Assembly (NCBI GenBank): GCA_016795385.1
Contig: JAEUHI010000037.1
Coordinates: 1-64,000, forward strand
DNA length: 64,000 nucleotides
Source of the DNA: Verrucomicrobiales bacterium
GTDB taxonomy: Bacteria; Verrucomicrobiota; Verrucomicrobiia; Verrucomicrobiales; DEV007
Direction of reading: 5' to 3'
A program made the position numbers and the translations under genes. The number at the start of each line of letters is the position of its first letter. Positions within the stretch are counted from its first letter, which is position 1. Below are positions 54,563-63,191 of this stretch, one piece after another. The notes beneath the pieces were generated by a model that was not told the origin of the DNA, made no database searches, and worked only from the letters and a program-made list of their open reading frames with translations.

Positions 54563-55081
54563 ATGCGAGCTTCCCTGATCCTCTGGGTCCTTCTTTCCGC
54601 CTTCTCGCCCTCGGTCTTGGCGATCGACTACGCTTCGGTGGTCAAGGATTACAAGATGGATGAGGCTCCTGATGGCTTTCTCGAATTCTCCGCGAAACAG
54701 GGGGTGACTCATCCGAATACCTGCGCCGTGCGTCTCGCCTACGCTCATTTCCTCGGCGACAAGGAGTTCTTCCGCGACGTCACCGCGAAGTCGGGCATCG
54801 AGTGGCATGGCCTGCCGGTGCGGGCGGATGATCTCGCCATCATCCTCAACACGAAGCTCGGAAAAGCCGTCCGCTACGATTCGCCGGACAAGTCCAAGGG
54901 TCTCGCCCCGACGGAGATCATCGGGAAAAAGGGCATCCTCTTTTTCGACAAGCTCGAAGGGTGGGATGGTGGCACGGGACACATTTCCCTGTGGGACGGC
55001 AACCGGGTCCTCGATGTCGGGGATGGAGGCGCGGGATACTTCCGCCGCGGGGAACGGCTCTACTTTTGGCCGCTTCGTTAG
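54563..55081 (+). CDS. Tae4-like cysteine peptidoglycan amidase with signal peptide
   Basis: 172 residues. Tae4-type motifs: C54 in HPNTCAVRLAYA and H140 with D145 in GTGHISLWDGN, the catalytic pair of this NlpC/P60-like amidase family that cleaves D-Glu-mDAP bonds. Known Tae4 proteins are type VI secretion effectors without a Sec signal. This one has a good signal peptide (MRASLILWVLLSAFSPSVLA). No T6SS or Tai4-type immunity gene is adjacent. It may be a self cell-wall enzyme or a Sec-exported toxin. Confidence 0.75.
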   Translation: MRASLILWVLLSAFSPSVLAIDYASVVKDYKMDEAPDGFLEFSAKQGVTHPNTCAVRLAYAHFLGDKEFFRDVTAKSGIEWHGLPVRADDLAIILNTKLGKAVRYDSPDKSKGLAPTEIIGKKGILFFDKLEGWDGGTGHISLWDGNRVLDVGDGGAGYFRRGERLYFWPLR

Positions 55082-55091
55082 GGCGGCGGAC

Positions 55092-56492
55092 TCACTCCGC
55101 GAATCCCGCGGGACGGGCATCGCGGTTCATCTCTTCCTGGAACATCACCGCCATGCCCCGCAGCTTGCGCACCATCGGTCCGCGCACCGGAGTGGTTTCC
55201 CCGGGATCTTTCGAGAGATCGTAGAGGGTCGGAGCGGGAGAGAGAAAGAGTTTGAACGGGCCGGAGCGCACCGCCGCGAGCTGGCCCTCGCTGCCGTGGT
55301 AGAAAAAGGCGTTCCGGTATTCCTCGCGGGTAAAGAGTTCTTGCCATTCGCCTCCGGGCTCCCAGCGACGTCGCAACGGCACCCGTGCATTGAGCGAGAG
55401 CTCCGCCTCCGGCGCGGGAATCGAATCCGCTTTCCCGAGCAACAGCGGTGCCAGATCGCGCCCATCGAGGATGCGATCGTCCGGCACGCGGATGCCGGCA
55501 AGACTGGCGAGCGTCGGATACCAGTCCATCGCATTCACCACCTCGGAGCAATCGCCACCTGCAACAATGCCCGGGCCCGGACCCCAGGCGATCGCGGGCA
55601 CGCGGATGCCACATTCCCACGTCGTGAGTTTGTTTCCCTTCATCGCCTGCTCCGTCGTCCGTCCCGGTCCGCGCCCGTTGTCGCTGAGGAAAAGAACGAC
55701 GGTGTTTTCGGCCAAGCCGAGATCCGTCAGCACATCGAGAAGACGCCCGGTATGGAAATCGAGCTCCTCGATCGCATCGCCGTAATCACCCCACGCCGAA
55801 CGACCGCGGAAATCCTGACCCACGCCGACGGGCTCGTGGAGCATCGTGTGGGGCAGGTAAAGAAAGAAGGGTTTCTCCTTCGAGGCGGTGACAAAATGGA
55901 TCGCTTCATCCGTGTAGAGGCGCGTCAGCTCCGCGGGATCCGCGGGACGTTTTACCACCTCGCCGTCACCGCGCACGAGCGGCACGCCCTCTTCGCCGAA
56001 GTAGATCGTCTCTACCGCATCGAGGTTGTGGAGCAGGCCGAAGAATTCGTCGAAGCCCTGCTGTCGCGGGAGAAACCCGTGATGTTCGCCGAGATGCCAT
56101 TTCCCGATGCAGGCGGTCGCGTATCCGGCGTCGCGGAAAAGCTCCGCCATTGTGAGCTCGGAGGGATGCAGGCCGCGCTTTGAATCCGCCCGCTGCACCC
56201 AGACCTCCATCCCGATGCGGCGGGGATAACATCCCGTCAGCAAGCCCGCGCGCGAGGGCGAACAGATGGGAGCGGCCGCATAGTGGTCGGTGAAACGCAT
56301 CCCGCCGGCGGCGAGGGCGTCGAGCCGCGGCGTTTTCACCTCCGTCGCTCCATAGCAGGCGAGGTCGTAATAGCCCAGATCATCGACGAGGATGACGATC
56401 ACATTGGGACCTGGGGCCGCCTTGGCCTCCGAGGAAAGGACGAAGGTAACCAAGGCGAGCAGCGTGAGGAGTCGGCAAGCGTGCGCGATCAT
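55092..56492 (-). CDS. exported sulfatase (formylglycine type, CSPSR)
   Basis: 466 residues with a signal peptide (about 1-26, ending EAKAAP). Metal site NVIVILVDDLGYYD, formylglycine motif C77-S-P-S-R (canonical) followed by AGLLTG, GKWHLGEHHGFLP, FLYLPHTMLHEP, FLSDNGRG and KGNKLTTWECGIRVP. Probable polysaccharide sulfatase; substrate unknown. Stands alone, convergent with the Tae4-like gene. Confidence 0.92.
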   Translation of the reverse strand: MIAHACRLLTLLALVTFVLSSEAKAAPGPNVIVILVDDLGYYDLACYGATEVKTPRLDALAAGGMRFTDHYAAAPICSPSRAGLLTGCYPRRIGMEVWVQRADSKRGLHPSELTMAELFRDAGYATACIGKWHLGEHHGFLPRQQGFDEFFGLLHNLDAVETIYFGEEGVPLVRGDGEVVKRPADPAELTRLYTDEAIHFVTASKEKPFFLYLPHTMLHEPVGVGQDFRGRSAWGDYGDAIEELDFHTGRLLDVLTDLGLAENTVVLFLSDNGRGPGRTTEQAMKGNKLTTWECGIRVPAIAWGPGPGIVAGGDCSEVVNAMDWYPTLASLAGIRVPDDRILDGRDLAPLLLGKADSIPAPEAELSLNARVPLRRRWEPGGEWQELFTREEYRNAFFYHGSEGQLAAVRSGPFKLFLSPAPTLYDLSKDPGETTPVRGPMVRKLRGMAVMFQEEMNRDARPAGFAE

Positions 56493-56561
56493 GGAGTGCG
56501 GGGAATCTCCAGACGAAGGACGCGATTTTCATCCCGGCAATCCGAAAATGAAGCGATTCGC

Positions 56562-56864
56562 TCAAAAGCGGCGGTAGCGTCGGTACATCGCAGACTTTTC
56601 CCGCCAAGTGGATCGAGGCGAAGAGACCACGACAAATTGGTCGTCGCGCCGGATGAAGTAGTCCGGCCCGGATCGGTAATAGAGGGTGCCGTTGACCTCG
56701 AATCGCTCCGAGACCGAGGGAAGCCGTGCCACCCGGGTGCCGATCGCCATGCCGCCGCCCCCGCTCTCGTTGAGCGTGGTGGTGCAGGAAGCCAGGCACA
56801 ATGCTCCACCCAGCGCGAGAGCGCAAAACGAGGTTTTGACGAGGGAACGGGCGGGGATTTTCAT
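56562..56864 (-). CDS. small lipoprotein, DUF6515-like
   Basis: 100 residues. The start at 56864 gives MKIPARSLVKTSFCALALGG, ALCLASC; lipobox LASC, lipidation at C27. The mature part has GTRVARLPSVSERFEVNGTL, YYRSGPDYFIRRDDQFVVV, a repeated 'v.vnG..YY..g..Y...dg.yvVV..P' pattern like DUF6515/RcnB-type small exported proteins. Function unknown. Confidence 0.65.
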   Translation of the reverse strand: MKIPARSLVKTSFCALALGGALCLASCTTTLNESGGGGMAIGTRVARLPSVSERFEVNGTLYYRSGPDYFIRRDDQFVVVSSPRSTWREKSAMYRRYRRF

Positions 56865-56872
56865 GATTGGGC

Positions 56873-57142
56873 TCAGGGTCTGTGGTGAAAGTCCGGCTCG
56901 ATCATCCCGGGCTCGGCGCGGTCCATCGAGGCGAACATCCAATCCTCCACCAGGGCGGAGGGATCGAGGGTCGTGAAGTGAGGAGTGGTCCGTGATGCCG
57001 GGGCGACGTCACCGGATGGCGTTCGGTCCGGGGGAAGAAACACGAGGGGTTTGGTAACCCCTGCCAGCACCGCGAAGAGCAGGGCGCCGGCGGCCACCCC
57101 GCGTCCGATCAGGCGACGTGCCCGGGAGGAGGGAGTCTTCAT
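56873..57142 (-). CDS. small membrane-anchored hypothetical protein
   Basis: 89 residues. Start at 57142 (MKTPSSRARRLIGRGVAAGA). One transmembrane or signal segment (about 15-36, GVAAGALLFAVLAGVTKPLVF) is followed by a polar tail (PPDRTPSGDVAPASRTTPHF, TTLDPSALVEDWMFASMD). Not recognised. It lies 8 bp upstream of the lipoprotein gene and is probably co-transcribed with it. Confidence 0.5.
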   Translation of the reverse strand: MKTPSSRARRLIGRGVAAGALLFAVLAGVTKPLVFLPPDRTPSGDVAPASRTTPHFTTLDPSALVEDWMFASMDRAEPGMIEPDFHHRP

Positions 57143-57301
57143 GATTCTTTCCTTCGCAGGAAGCGACCCAGTCGGCCGGTGAATCACACAAACCGTTGAT
57201 TTCCAATAATACACGAATCAAGAAACGACTGGACCAAGCGCGGTTTGCGATCGCCCGATTTCGCAAAATGCCCGGGGTAGGGCAGGTAGATTGCAAGTCC
57301 C

Positions 57302-58735
57302 TCACCCCGCCAGTTTCCCGGCGAGCACCTCTTTCAGGCGGAGAAGGCTGACCGGCTTCCCCAGGAGTCCGTCCGCCCCCAGGGAGGTGACTTGCGAGAT
57401 CCGTTCGGGCCGGACATCGCCCGACACCACGAGGATCATTCGCAGCGATTCCGGACGGGTCTGATGGAGATGGCGCAACACCTCGATCCCGTCAAAGTCA
57501 GGCAGATTCAGATCCAGGAGCAAGACCTCGTGCCCGCCGCCGGACAGTCGGCGGAGCGCCTCGCGCCCGTTCGCCGCCGTATCCACCATGGCCCCTTCGG
57601 ACTCGAGCAATTGCGTCGTCATCTCGCGGGCGACTTCGTGGTCCTCCACCAGCAGCACCCGTACGCCGGCGAGAACCGCAGGGGCGGGAGCCGCGACCGG
57701 TCCCGGCGATCGGGTGATCGCGAGATTGCCCGCAGAATGCGTTGCCGCGTCGCCGCCGTGCGAAGGGGCGAGGTGAATCGCCGGGATCTCTACCGTGAAG
57801 GTCGAGCCCACACCGACGAGACTTTTCACCCCGATCTCAAAACCGAGCGCCCTGACGAGACTGCGGCAGATCGCGAGGCCGAGGCCCGTCCCCTTTTCGC
57901 GATTCCGCTCGGGATTGCGGACCTGCATGAATTCGTCGAAGACATGCTCGACCTGTTCCGAGGGAATGCCGATACCCGTATCGCGGACGTGGATGAGGAG
58001 GCTCTCGTCTTCGCCCCGAGAGTAGTCGATCGTGATCCCACCGTGTTCGGTGAATTTCACGGCGTTGCCGATCAGGTTCGCGATGACGCGGGCCACCTTG
58101 ATGCGATCCGAGAGCAGGCGGATCCCTTCCGAAGGCAGGTGGCATTCCAGTTTCAGCATTTTGGCGTCGGCTTGAGGCAGGGCCCTTTCGACCTCTTCCC
58201 GGATCAGATCGCAGAGAGAGAAATCGGAAAGGCTCAGATCGAGGATGCCGGCCTCCAGCCTCGTGAGATCGAGGACATCGCTGACGAGTTCGACGAGAGA
58301 GCGGGCGTTGTTCCAGAGGCTCTTCGCCAACTCCGGGATCTTTTCGCGTTTCGTGGCATCCTGCGCGCAGCGGTCGATCACTTCGGCGAGCAGCGAGATG
58401 GCGTTCACCGGATTGCGGATGTCGTGCGAGACGGCGGCGAGGAAATTGGTTTTCTGCACCGAGGCCTCTTCCGCATCGTGCCGCTTCTGTTCCAGCTCAC
58501 GACGGAATTCGATGGCTTGCAGGCCCACCGCGGTCTGCACCGCGAGCCACTCGAGGATGCGGAATTCGTGCTCCGTCCATTCGCGTGCCGCCGTCGTGTA
58601 GACTTCCAGCGTGCCGACCGCACCGCCATTCAGCCAGATGGGCGATCCGAGCACCGAGCGGAAAGGCGGCCCCACACTCGACCGGGGCAGGACCAGGTCC
58701 GGTCGTTGCTGGAGGTCGTTGATCGATGCCGTCAT
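57302..58735 (-). CDS. hybrid histidine kinase, C-terminal part (GAF end, kinase, receiver), separated by a frameshift
   Basis: 477 residues from ATG 58735. It opens with the second half of a GAF domain (FRSVLGSPIWLNGGAVGTLE), then HisKA with phospho-acceptor H104 (FLAAVSHDIRNPVNAIS), HATPase (NLIGNAVKFTE, DTGIGIPSEQVEHVFDEFM, GTGLGLAICRSLVRAL) and a receiver domain (VRVLLVEDHEVAREM, LLLDLNLPDFDGIEVL with the phosphorylated Asp, LGKPVS). The first half of the GAF domain lies in the preceding frame (58732-59583). Together with one extra G in the run at 58791-58797 they make one 760-residue protein. The internal ATG could also allow separate expression. Confidence 0.88.
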   Translation of the reverse strand: MTASINDLQQRPDLVLPRSSVGPPFRSVLGSPIWLNGGAVGTLEVYTTAAREWTEHEFRILEWLAVQTAVGLQAIEFRRELEQKRHDAEEASVQKTNFLAAVSHDIRNPVNAISLLAEVIDRCAQDATKREKIPELAKSLWNNARSLVELVSDVLDLTRLEAGILDLSLSDFSLCDLIREEVERALPQADAKMLKLECHLPSEGIRLLSDRIKVARVIANLIGNAVKFTEHGGITIDYSRGEDESLLIHVRDTGIGIPSEQVEHVFDEFMQVRNPERNREKGTGLGLAICRSLVRALGFEIGVKSLVGVGSTFTVEIPAIHLAPSHGGDAATHSAGNLAITRSPGPVAAPAPAVLAGVRVLLVEDHEVAREMTTQLLESEGAMVDTAANGREALRRLSGGGHEVLLLDLNLPDFDGIEVLRHLHQTRPESLRMILVVSGDVRPERISQVTSLGADGLLGKPVSLLRLKEVLAGKLAG

Positions 58736-59583
58736 CCCGCTCGAGAGGACGAGGGCGGCGAAGGATTCCTCCGCGTCGATGCGACGCCCGCCCCCCCGTG
58801 AAGGCCGAACCCGAAATCTCCCTTCACCTCGAAATCCGGGCCCGTGCGGAAAAGCACCGCCGCCGCCTGTACTTCCTCACCGAGCACCTGCACCGCGGCC
58901 TGACAGACTCCGTTCAGCACGATCAACTCATTCGAGTCGCTGCGAAGCCAGCGCCCCGAGTCGAGCAGGGTCTGCAGCCCACGCTCCTTGCGGACCAGCT
59001 CCTGGTTGGTGTGGAGGATCTCGGCGCCCTGTTGTTCCATCTCCTCGGCCTGCTGGCGCAGCTCCTCGGCTTGTTGCTCCAGCTCCTCCGCCTGGCTTCG
59101 CAATTCCTCATTCTGCCGGGTGATCTCCTCCTCGCGGGCGGCGAGCTCCTCGTTGCTGGCAAGGAGTTCCTCGTTGCTGTGTTCGAGGTCGTCGTTCAGC
59201 CTCACCAGATCGGCCTGCTTCTTCGCGAGGCGTCGTTGCGCGCGGATCAGTCCATGCACCACCCCCGCGACGAGCCAGACATTGGTCAGGTGTGACGAGA
59301 TGACGACCCATTTGTAATGGTCGCGCACCTCCTCGGGCGGCAGCATCACGAAAACCTTGAGGAAAGCCACTCCGGACAAGGCCGCGGCCATGCCGTAGAG
59401 GATCCTGACATCGCGATAATAAAGGCAGAAGAGCAAGGGCAGCGCCGAGGAGAGCGGGAAGACGCGGTGCGAAAAAACACCCAGCTTCAACCACCCTAAC
59501 AAGAGCACCAAAAACGCCGCGATCAGGCAGGCCTGGAAGAACCCGGGGCCTGAACTCTTCTCCCTGGATCCCACTTCATTCAT
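58732..59583 (-). CDS. hybrid histidine kinase, N-terminal part (membrane, coiled coil, GAF start)
   Basis: 283 residues from ATG 59583. About four membrane segments (FFQACLIAAFLVLLLGWLKL, VFPLSSALPLLFCLYY, ILYGMAAALSGVAFLKVFVM and NVWLVAGVVHGLI), then a long Glu-rich coiled coil (NEELLASNEELAAREEEI, AEELEQQAEELRQQAEEM) and the first half of a GAF domain (RGLQTLLDSGRWLRSDSNEL). After FGFGLHGGAG, at the G run 58791-58797, it falls out of frame. The start overlaps the cheR-like stop by 4 bp (ATGA), so the methyltransferase and kinase are translated together. Confidence 0.85.
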   Translation of the reverse strand: MNEVGSREKSSGPGFFQACLIAAFLVLLLGWLKLGVFSHRVFPLSSALPLLFCLYYRDVRILYGMAAALSGVAFLKVFVMLPPEEVRDHYKWVVISSHLTNVWLVAGVVHGLIRAQRRLAKKQADLVRLNDDLEHSNEELLASNEELAAREEEITRQNEELRSQAEELEQQAEELRQQAEEMEQQGAEILHTNQELVRKERGLQTLLDSGRWLRSDSNELIVLNGVCQAAVQVLGEEVQAAAVLFRTGPDFEVKGDFGFGLHGGAGVASTRRNPSPPSSSRAG

Positions 59584-60524
59584 GCGATGGAACCGGGAGC
59601 CTTTTGGTGGATGCACGGCGCGATGCAGGAAAAATCCTCGAGACGCGGTTTCTCCGCGCGCCCCACGATGAGGTAGCCGCCCGGCCGGATCGCTGCCGAG
59701 AGCTTTTTCCACAGCCGGTCCATCGCCTCTGGTGCGAGGTAGATCGCGAGATTGCGGCAGAGGATGAGATCCCAGTGCGAGTCGATCGATTGCGTGAGCA
59801 GGTCCGCTTTGGCCCAGGAGACCCTTTCGCGGATCTCCGGCGACACCGTCGCGGTGTTGCCGGAAAGACGCACGTGATTCCGCACGAACTCCATCGGCAT
59901 CTCCGCCGTCGCGGAGATCGGATAGAGACCCTCCCTCGCACGGGCGATGGCCGAAGCGCGGCAGTCCGTGCCGAGAAAGACGGGCGGCTCGGCCCCGAGC
60001 CGGTCGAACATCATCGCCATCGAATAAAGTTCCGCCCCGTCCGAGCAGGCCGCGCTCCAGACGCGCGGTCGATCGACCCGCCCGAGCAGCTCGGGGAGGA
60101 CGTGTCGCTGCAATTCATCAAAGACCTGCCGGTCCCGGAAGAAAGCGGTCGTCCCGATGAGGAGGGAATTCAGGCCTACGAGGAGACGGTCCGGTGAAGA
60201 CTCCATCTCCCTCATCGCCGCCGCCAGGCTGTCGACCTTCAGCGCCCGGAGGCAGGCGGGAATCCTGCGGACCAGCGGAGCGCGGCGGTAGTGCCGGGGA
60301 TTCAAGCCTGCCTTGCGCAGCGTCCGTTCCACAAAGACGACCTGGTCGGATTCCGGTGATGAAGGAACGGGTTTGCGCTCGGGCGGGGGGCCGTCCGCAT
60401 GCCCCGGGAGAAAGGCGGGAGGTCCGTGCCACCCGCGGTATCCGCGCGAACCCACGGGGGCACTAACAGAACATCCTTTTTTCCCGGCGAAGCTGACCCC
60501 GTGGAAGGGGTCGGGAACGGGCAT
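59580..60524 (-). CDS. cheR: CheR-type protein-glutamate methyltransferase
   Basis: 314 residues from the ATG at 60524; the frame is open to 60713 and the true start is uncertain. CheR all-alpha N-domain: DQVVFVERTLRKAGLNPRHY, RRAPLVRRIPACLRAL, LVGLNSLLIGTTAFFRDRQV. SAM-binding C-domain: VWSAACSDGAELYSMAMMF (G..CS.GEEpYS), LGTDCRASAIARAREGLYP, DLILCRNLAIYL (family form CRNVLIYF) and RPGGYLIVG. No MCP, CheA or CheB is nearby. Coupling to a hybrid kinase suggests a CheB/CheR-like signalling module outside chemotaxis. Confidence 0.85.
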   Translation of the reverse strand: MPVPDPFHGVSFAGKKGCSVSAPVGSRGYRGWHGPPAFLPGHADGPPPERKPVPSSPESDQVVFVERTLRKAGLNPRHYRRAPLVRRIPACLRALKVDSLAAAMREMESSPDRLLVGLNSLLIGTTAFFRDRQVFDELQRHVLPELLGRVDRPRVWSAACSDGAELYSMAMMFDRLGAEPPVFLGTDCRASAIARAREGLYPISATAEMPMEFVRNHVRLSGNTATVSPEIRERVSWAKADLLTQSIDSHWDLILCRNLAIYLAPEAMDRLWKKLSAAIRPGGYLIVGRAEKPRLEDFSCIAPCIHQKAPGSIA

Positions 60525-60752
60525 GCGGGATCGGTCGCCACCACGGCGCGCGGGTGCGGGAGGTACCTTCCATTCTGTCTCCACGGCTCTCAAGCGGGCT
60601 TTGATACCATCCCCGCCATCCCATGTCAAAGCCGTCGGCGCGATCCCGTGAAAATGAGGTGGCAGCAAGGACCAATCGGAAAAAATGGCTCTCCCATTTC
60701 GTGCGTCTTGCAACGAATGAAGCGGGAAATTGTGGCTTTGTCAGGACATGAA

Positions 60753-60781
60753 AGAGGGTTGACCCCCGGGGTCAACCCTCT
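60753..60781. terminator. strong hairpin downstream of the FG-GAP protein gene
   Basis: AGAGGGTTGACCCC and GGGGTCAACCCTCT are perfectly complementary around one central base, so the folded form has a smaller loop of a few bases. It lies ~35 bp past the stop of the 60814-63018 gene. No U-tract follows on either strand. Confidence 0.6.
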
Positions 60782-60813
60782 TCGCTCTCACCTCGGCCGA
60801 GGGGATCGGCAAC

Positions 60814-63018
60814 TCACTTCCGGATCACCGTCACCTGTGAGGGGAGTGATCGGTTGCCCGCGGCATCCACCGCCACGATCTGGATCTTGTTGCGTCCCGG
60901 CTTGAGGGGTGCACGATAGGTCCAGGCGGCGGTGCCCTTCGCGGAACGGAAGCCTTTTTTGCCTTTGGGGCGTGAATCCTTCGCCTCGACCCGGGCGAGG
61001 TTGCCATCGACGTCGGCGGCGGTGCCCCGGACCGTGTAGCTGGCCGTGGCAGCATCGACCCGGACGGTCTTCTTGCCGGTGATCGAGAGAGTGGGGGCGA
61101 CTTCGGTGATGGTGAAGGCGTAGACGGCACCCGCGAAGTTGTCTTCACCGCTCGCTCCGGAGATGAGGGTGGCACCATCCATCGCCACAGCGCTTCCGAA
61201 GAGGCCGAAAGCCATGTTGGATCCTCCCTTCAGGAGGCGCTTCAGCGGCCAGTCCGATCCGCTGCGGTGGTAGAGGTAGACGGCCCCGGATTTGGTGAAC
61301 CCCGGAGTCCGCGAGCCGTTGAGATCGCTGCCTTCATTGCGAGCGCCGACGGCGATGAAGTTCCCCGAGACCGCGACGCTCGTGCCGAAATCATCCTTCG
61401 GCTCCCGGTTGAATCCTCTCAGCACGGCCCGCTCGGTCCAGACCCCGGCGGTGCGGGTGAAGACGTAGGCGGCACCGGAGTCGTCATCGACACTGGTGAT
61501 GGTGCCGAGCTGATTGACATCGTCCGCGGGAGCACCCACCACGAGAACATCACCTGATATGGCAACCGAATTGCCGAACAGGTCGTTCGCCAACGTCTCC
61601 GAGCCATTGAGGACGGCTTGCTCGCTCCAGGAGGTGCCGTTGTGGACGAAGACAGCGCAACTACCTTTCAGGGCATCACTGGTCGCGCCCACGGCGAGCG
61701 TGTTTCCGGAAAGGGCGAGAGCCGTTCCAAAACCGTCCGCGTCACTGGTCGTGGAGGCCTTCAGGTAGCCTTCGAGAGTCCAGCTCATGCCGCTGGGTTC
61801 GAAAACGTACACGGCACCTTCGTTGAACCCGTTGTTGTTGTCGGATTGGACGCTGCCGCTGTCATTGTCCTCCCCCGTGGCGGAGACCACGAGGAAATCC
61901 GCGGAAAGCGCCACGGCGACTCCGAAAAAGTCTTGTTCACCGGCATTGGGGGCCTTCAGGCGCGATTGGAAGGACCAGGTCGATCCGGAGCGGGTGAAGA
62001 CGTAGACGGCACCGGAATTGGTCAGCGCGTTGTTGGAGGGATCGCCGGCCGCGGTCGCGTCTTCGCCGCGGGCCCCCACGGCGACGACATCGCCGGAAAT
62101 CGCCACCGCACCTCCAAAGTAATCATCCATCCCGGCGTTCGGTGCCCTCAGGTAGCCTTGCTGGGTCCAGGTGTTGCCATCGCGGACGAAGACGTAGGCG
62201 GCACCGGAATTGGCCAAGACATCCCCGGGTCCCGCCTCTTGCGACGCACCGACGACGACGGTATTTCCGGAGACCGCCACGGACGTGCCGAAGACGTCAT
62301 TGTTTCCGGCATTGTCCGCCTTCATCCGCGCCTGCTGGGCGATGGGATCGATCGTCACGGGGTAGACGGCGTTCCGCTCATCGACCTCGATGGCGATGTG
62401 GCCGGCTCCGCTTTCGACGAAACGCACCTCCAGATCGCGACCGGTGGCGTCCCAGGCCTTGAGGCCGCCGTAGGTCAGGGCGATGCCGCTCTCGTCGGCG
62501 AAGGAGACTCCGAGGCCGGAGGCATTCACCTGCGGCTCCAGACCGCCGCGCACGGCGAGCTCGAGGGTGAGGCCATCCTGCTCCGATCCGGCCGGGCGCT
62601 CGCGGAAGGTCCAGCCTTGCTCGATGCCGCGGGTGTCGTTGAGGAACCACTCCTCGAGGTGTCCGTCCCAGCGGTAGCTCAGCGTTTCGCCCGAGACAGC
62701 GACGGGGGCTTTCTCCGCGAGAGTGACCCGGCTTTCGCCGACGCCATAGGTGCGCAACTCGAGACCCCAGCGCCAGCTCTCGCCCGAGGGCTCGACGAGG
62801 AATCCCCGGCCATCAAAGCGGGTCGTCCAGGCTTGCCCGGGATTGGAGGCGGTGTGCCCGCCGTCTTCGGTCTTTTCGAAGCGGTGACGCCAGTCTTCGT
62901 GGGCGGCGCGGATGTCGGCCCAATCTCCCGCGGACAATCCCGCCGGAGCGGGTTGCCCGGCACGGAGCGCCGGGAGAGTGAGTGCCAAAAGGGCGATGAG
63001 GGATGTGGTTTTCTTCAT
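60814..63018 (-). CDS. exported FG-GAP-repeat protein with C-terminal Ig-like domain
   Basis: 734 residues with a signal peptide (MKKTTSLIALLALTLPALRA). After an N-terminal ~235-residue domain ending VYPVTIDPIAQQA there are about seven FG-GAP-type repeats. Each carries DxFGxSVAVSG..vvVGA and GaaYVF (e.g. NNDVFGTSVAVSGNTVVVGA, SGAVYVFTRSGSTWSFQSRL). This is the beta-propeller fold of integrin alpha-like bacterial proteins. The last ~85 residues are an Ig-like domain ending IQIVAVDAAGNRSLPSQVTV. Probably surface-exposed or released, ligand unknown. Confidence 0.85.
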   Translation of the reverse strand: MKKTTSLIALLALTLPALRAGQPAPAGLSAGDWADIRAAHEDWRHRFEKTEDGGHTASNPGQAWTTRFDGRGFLVEPSGESWRWGLELRTYGVGESRVTLAEKAPVAVSGETLSYRWDGHLEEWFLNDTRGIEQGWTFRERPAGSEQDGLTLELAVRGGLEPQVNASGLGVSFADESGIALTYGGLKAWDATGRDLEVRFVESGAGHIAIEVDERNAVYPVTIDPIAQQARMKADNAGNNDVFGTSVAVSGNTVVVGASQEAGPGDVLANSGAAYVFVRDGNTWTQQGYLRAPNAGMDDYFGGAVAISGDVVAVGARGEDATAAGDPSNNALTNSGAVYVFTRSGSTWSFQSRLKAPNAGEQDFFGVAVALSADFLVVSATGEDNDSGSVQSDNNNGFNEGAVYVFEPSGMSWTLEGYLKASTTSDADGFGTALALSGNTLAVGATSDALKGSCAVFVHNGTSWSEQAVLNGSETLANDLFGNSVAISGDVLVVGAPADDVNQLGTITSVDDDSGAAYVFTRTAGVWTERAVLRGFNREPKDDFGTSVAVSGNFIAVGARNEGSDLNGSRTPGFTKSGAVYLYHRSGSDWPLKRLLKGGSNMAFGLFGSAVAMDGATLISGASGEDNFAGAVYAFTITEVAPTLSITGKKTVRVDAATASYTVRGTAADVDGNLARVEAKDSRPKGKKGFRSAKGTAAWTYRAPLKPGRNKIQIVAVDAAGNRSLPSQVTVIRK

Positions 63019-63191
63019 GGGATTTGCCAGACCCCGTGAGCAAACCTTCGCTCCTGCGTTCCCGCAATCCGACCAAATACCCAGACGATGTCCCTCTTTC
63101 TATTGAATCATAGGACTTTTGTCGGAGTGGGCCTGATCCAAGCCGACTCTCGCACCAGGAAGGAGGCAGAGCGCTCAGCTGCGATCTTCGA

